From Whitmania pigra (taxonomy: Eukaryota; Annelida; Clitellata; Hirudinida; Haemopidae): 64,000 nt of DNA. The position numbers were made by a program, and so were the translations under genes. Below, in pieces: positions 61,495 to 64,000 of this stretch. The notes under the pieces were generated by a model, which was given only the letters and a program-made list of their open reading frames with translations, did not search any database and had not been told where the DNA came from. The stretch lies in the NCBI GenBank assembly GCA_021613335.1, contig JAJTWR010000113.1, positions 3,119,001 to 3,183,000 on the forward strand, given 5' to 3'. How positions within the stretch are numbered: position 1 is the stretch's first letter; each line of letters opens with the position of its first letter.

Positions 61495-62260
61495 TGTTAA
61501 AACCTGGCTACGCTCGGTCTGGAATTTTCGGGCAAGCCATCTCACGGCAGACCATCCCGAAATGCGAAGAGGCCAAATTTGCGGGTCGTATTTTGTTTTT
61601 TTTTTCTTGTTATTCCGCTTTGGAATTCTCAGAGGAGTTTCCCCCGTCTTCAAACGTTTCGGCCCTTTGAATCTCTTTACGTTTTCGGGGGGGACAACAT
61701 CCGGTGATCAGCTGGATGTTCCTGTTGGTTGTTGTCTTTCTGGACTCAACATTTACCGGCTGTAAGAGGCACTCGTTGGCCTTATTATGCCGGTTACTGT
61801 TGCCCGGAATTGAGCGAAAGCTCTCAATGTCTTCTTCATGTCGCATACTATCTGCTTTTTACCTGCAAACTTCGACTATGCGAGGCTCTCACTGGCCTTG
61901 TTATGTCGATCGCCTCCACCCGTTTGCCTGCAGAGGTCAAGAAAGCTCTCAGTGGCTTCTTCACACCGTGTACATAATATATGCAAACTGGGATTATAAT
62001 TTCTTTGTAGCGGGGGTCGGAGATAGAAATTTTCGAGGCCCGACCACGGTTTGATCCGCAGTTCACATTGCTTTGCGAGTCCGCGGTTCTCCCGACAACA
62101 TCGCGCCTCTCGGCCAATGATTTGGCCTCGTCGTTCAGTGTATCATTCAAACCGGAGACCGACAGCTTTCCTGCTCTGGCCTCTTAAGACTTCTTCTGGC
62201 TCCTCATGTGCCAGATCCAGAATGAAGCCGCTTCTGGAATCAGCTGAAAGCAGACTTTAT
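61495..62260. other. GC-rich island with a ~125-bp direct duplication
   Basis: About 760 bp are much richer in G+C and CpG than the flanks. Within it, 61745-61870 and 61871-61990 are two diverged copies sharing GGC(A/T)CTC, TGGCCTT, AAAGCTCTCA, CTTCTTCA and TGCAAACT blocks. Open frames occur on both strands, but none matches a family I know and none has splice context. It could be a mobile element or transferred DNA. Confidence 0.45.
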
Positions 62261-62855
62261 AAAAAATATAATTTTCTCGATGGACAAAAGATGTTTTGAA
62301 ATAATAGAAAAGAAACACATTTTTCTATTCATTTATTATTTTTGTGTTTATTAACTTTTTGTTAAAAATATATCTTTTATTGTTATTACTGACTTTTGAC
62401 ATTTACTTCCTATCTTCTTTGGGCACCTCAAACATTTATTTTTGGGTTTTTTTACTAAGTTTGAAAATAATACTTCACCAAATTTAACGCATATTTTTGG
62501 AAGCATAACATACATAATTTACGTAACATACTAACATTTCAGAAATTTTCGTGAAGTATTAGTTGAGTTATAGTCACAAAATGGGTACTTCCTATATGTA
62601 TATTGGGCTGAGTGTATACAACCGAAGCTAGAGATAAAAATGATTTACTACATATTGTCTATAATTTATAACTATGTCTTTCTCACATATTTACACTTCA
62701 AATTGCGATACATGATTATGTAATCTGGTGTGTATTTTACGCACTCAAATAACATAGAATTGTTTACTTTCGTGATCGTGGTGAATATTTAATTTTGTTT
62801 TTCGGCAATGCCCACTGCAGGTAGATTCTAATCATGATTAAGTGCTTTTGCCAAA
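62261..62855. other. Upstream flank of B4GAT1, nothing recognised
   Basis: AT-rich sequence between the GC-rich island and the B4GAT1 start. ACTGCAG near 62814-62820 could be an acceptor for a leader exon, but this is weak. Confidence 0.35.
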
Positions 62856-64000
62856 ATGTTTACATTGAGCCTCAAGAAAATCTTAAACCTATTGTGCGTG
62901 TGTATTCTTATTTGCATGCTTATTAATTTTTACTACTCCATGCCGACTGTCGAGGAAATGAGCGTCATGGCCCCAACTGCCTACGACGTCGCTAGGTTGA
63001 AGTGGTCATTTCTTGAATATTTAACTTCGAAGCAAGTAAAATTTAAACATTGGAATAGCTTTAAATATTCTATTTGAGCATTCAATTCCCTGCAGGAATT
63101 TGATAGTTCGGGAAATCACATAATGGCGCGGAATGTCGATGCTTTTTTCAGAGCTAGAACATTTCCTGTACGTAATGACGAAGAAGTAACTTTAGTAACA
63201 CACGGCTCAGCAAAATATTTACCCCAACTTTTAAACTTAACTCAAATTTGGGGTGGGCCTATATCCGCATCCATCTTTCTTACTCATGATGACTTTTATC
63301 CGACGTTGCAAATTATAAGTGCAATTATGAAATGCAACAGCCACATTGTTGAAAAGGTGTCCCTGCATTTGGTTACCCCTTTTACAGACATTTTAATGAA
63401 CTTCCCAACTTCCTTTTTGAGGATTGGCTGCAATGACATACGGTTTGATCATTTTACAACTTAGATCTTATAGAGATAGTCATACATCTTATCAATTCAG
63501 AAGTGCTACTCAGAAGTATCTCACATCATCTGAAAATTATGAAATACAAAAGGTGGAATACCCAAACAACCTACTAAGGAATGTCGGATTGTCAGTGTGC
63601 AGCAATGGTTTTGTCTTTGTCGTAGATATAGACATGCTCCCCAGTCAAGGATTGCATGAACAATTCCAAAGAATGATCACAATGAAGCCATTTCAAAGAC
63701 TTCAAAAATTTGCATATGTGGTTCCTGCATTTGAAGCATCAATTCAAGGAATTTTTGTGAATAAGGTCAGATAAGTGTTCTATGCCTAATCAGGTTTAAA
63801 AAAATTATTATAAAAAATCTAAATGTTTCCAGTCTGACCTTCTAGTTCTTGTAAGAAAGGGTCTTGCAAGACCATTTTACAAATACTTGTGTGATAAATG
63901 TCAAGGAGCTACAAACTATGAAAAATGGATTAATCTCGAGAACAAAGCAAATTTGGATGGTGCTTATGAAGTATCTTGGAGACCTTCATGGGAACCATTT
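62856..64000 (+). CDS. B4GAT1: Beta-1,4-glucuronyltransferase 1 (3' end beyond window)
   Basis: B4GAT1 is a Golgi type II enzyme that adds the glucuronic acid primer which LARGE extends on alpha-dystroglycan. Exons: 62856-63035, 63096-63442, 63465-63765 and 63833 to the edge. A single signal-anchor helix (about residues 8-27) is followed by EVTLVTHGSAKYL, WGGPISASIF, VSLHLVTP, EYPNNLLRN, the DxD metal-binding site in VFVVDIDMLPSQGL, VVPAFE, RPFYKYLC, NYEKWINL and WEPF, all in human order. Exons 2 and 3 join in frame only if the 22 nt at 63443-63464 (GT...AG) are removed. The catalytic C-terminal part is outside the window. Confidence 0.9.

Noticed and set aside
61370..62299. Overlapping open frames in the GC-rich island
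   Set aside because: Open on both strands because of high GC; no motif, start context or homology that I can see.

Overview
The window is AT-rich animal nuclear DNA with intron-rich genes (about 15 genes, roughly 115 introns, many only 58-75 bp). Gene content (HDAC3, SRF, BBS2, cortactin, integrin alpha, a PHF21A reader, CDC50/TMEM30 subunits, B4GAT1) indicates a metazoan. Short introns, several 3' splice sites lying 2-8 nt before start codons (as in spliced-leader trans-splicing), a compact PHF21A and repeated GC-AG introns would suit a tunicate or another fast-evolving invertebrate, but the species cannot be fixed from sequence alone. All gene models were assembled by hand from splice sites, reading phase and remembered family sequences, with no database search.

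Layout. 1-1418 (-): start of cortactin, running off the left edge. 1971-2860: tRNA-derived SINE, microsatellites and an antisense LINE 3' fragment. 3354-4756 (-): PHF21A/BHC80-like PHD reader. 6283-8065 (-): RNF170. 9491-13463 (+): HDAC3. 14114-17112 (+): mitoribosomal protein mS27 (MRPS27). 18519-21368 (-): CIMAP/ODF3-like SHIPPO-repeat protein with a large TTA block in an intron. 21605-22290: 194-bp tandem repeat. 22860-22976: stray copy of an integrin exon. 23246-31747 (-): integrin alpha, about 23 exons. 31748-37337: gene-free, with SINE, LINE and hAT remnants. 37338-39507 (-): TMEM30A/CDC50A. 40166-41120 (+): SRF. 41782-45188 (-): SRP receptor alpha. 46735-51883 (+): BBS2, with a hAT-type MITE in an intron. 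54024-55453 (+): MRPL23. 56352-57076 (+): GPI-anchored Ly6/quiver-like protein. 57277-58953 (-): second, diverged TMEM30/CDC50. 59290-61200: decayed hAT-type transposase with GC-rich repeats inside. 61495-62260: GC-rich island. 62856-64000 (+): B4GAT1, cut by the right edge.

The genes are mostly unrelated housekeeping and signalling genes and do not form a pathway. Two are mitoribosomal proteins, two are flippase beta-subunits, and HDAC3 and the PHF21A-like reader both act in chromatin co-repression. RNF170/HDAC3, TMEM30A/SRF and SRPRA/BBS2 are head-to-head pairs. The most unusual signals are five or six GC-AG introns, a 22-bp GT-AG segment splitting B4GAT1, splice acceptors directly before start codons, and an intact duplicated integrin exon downstream of its parent gene.
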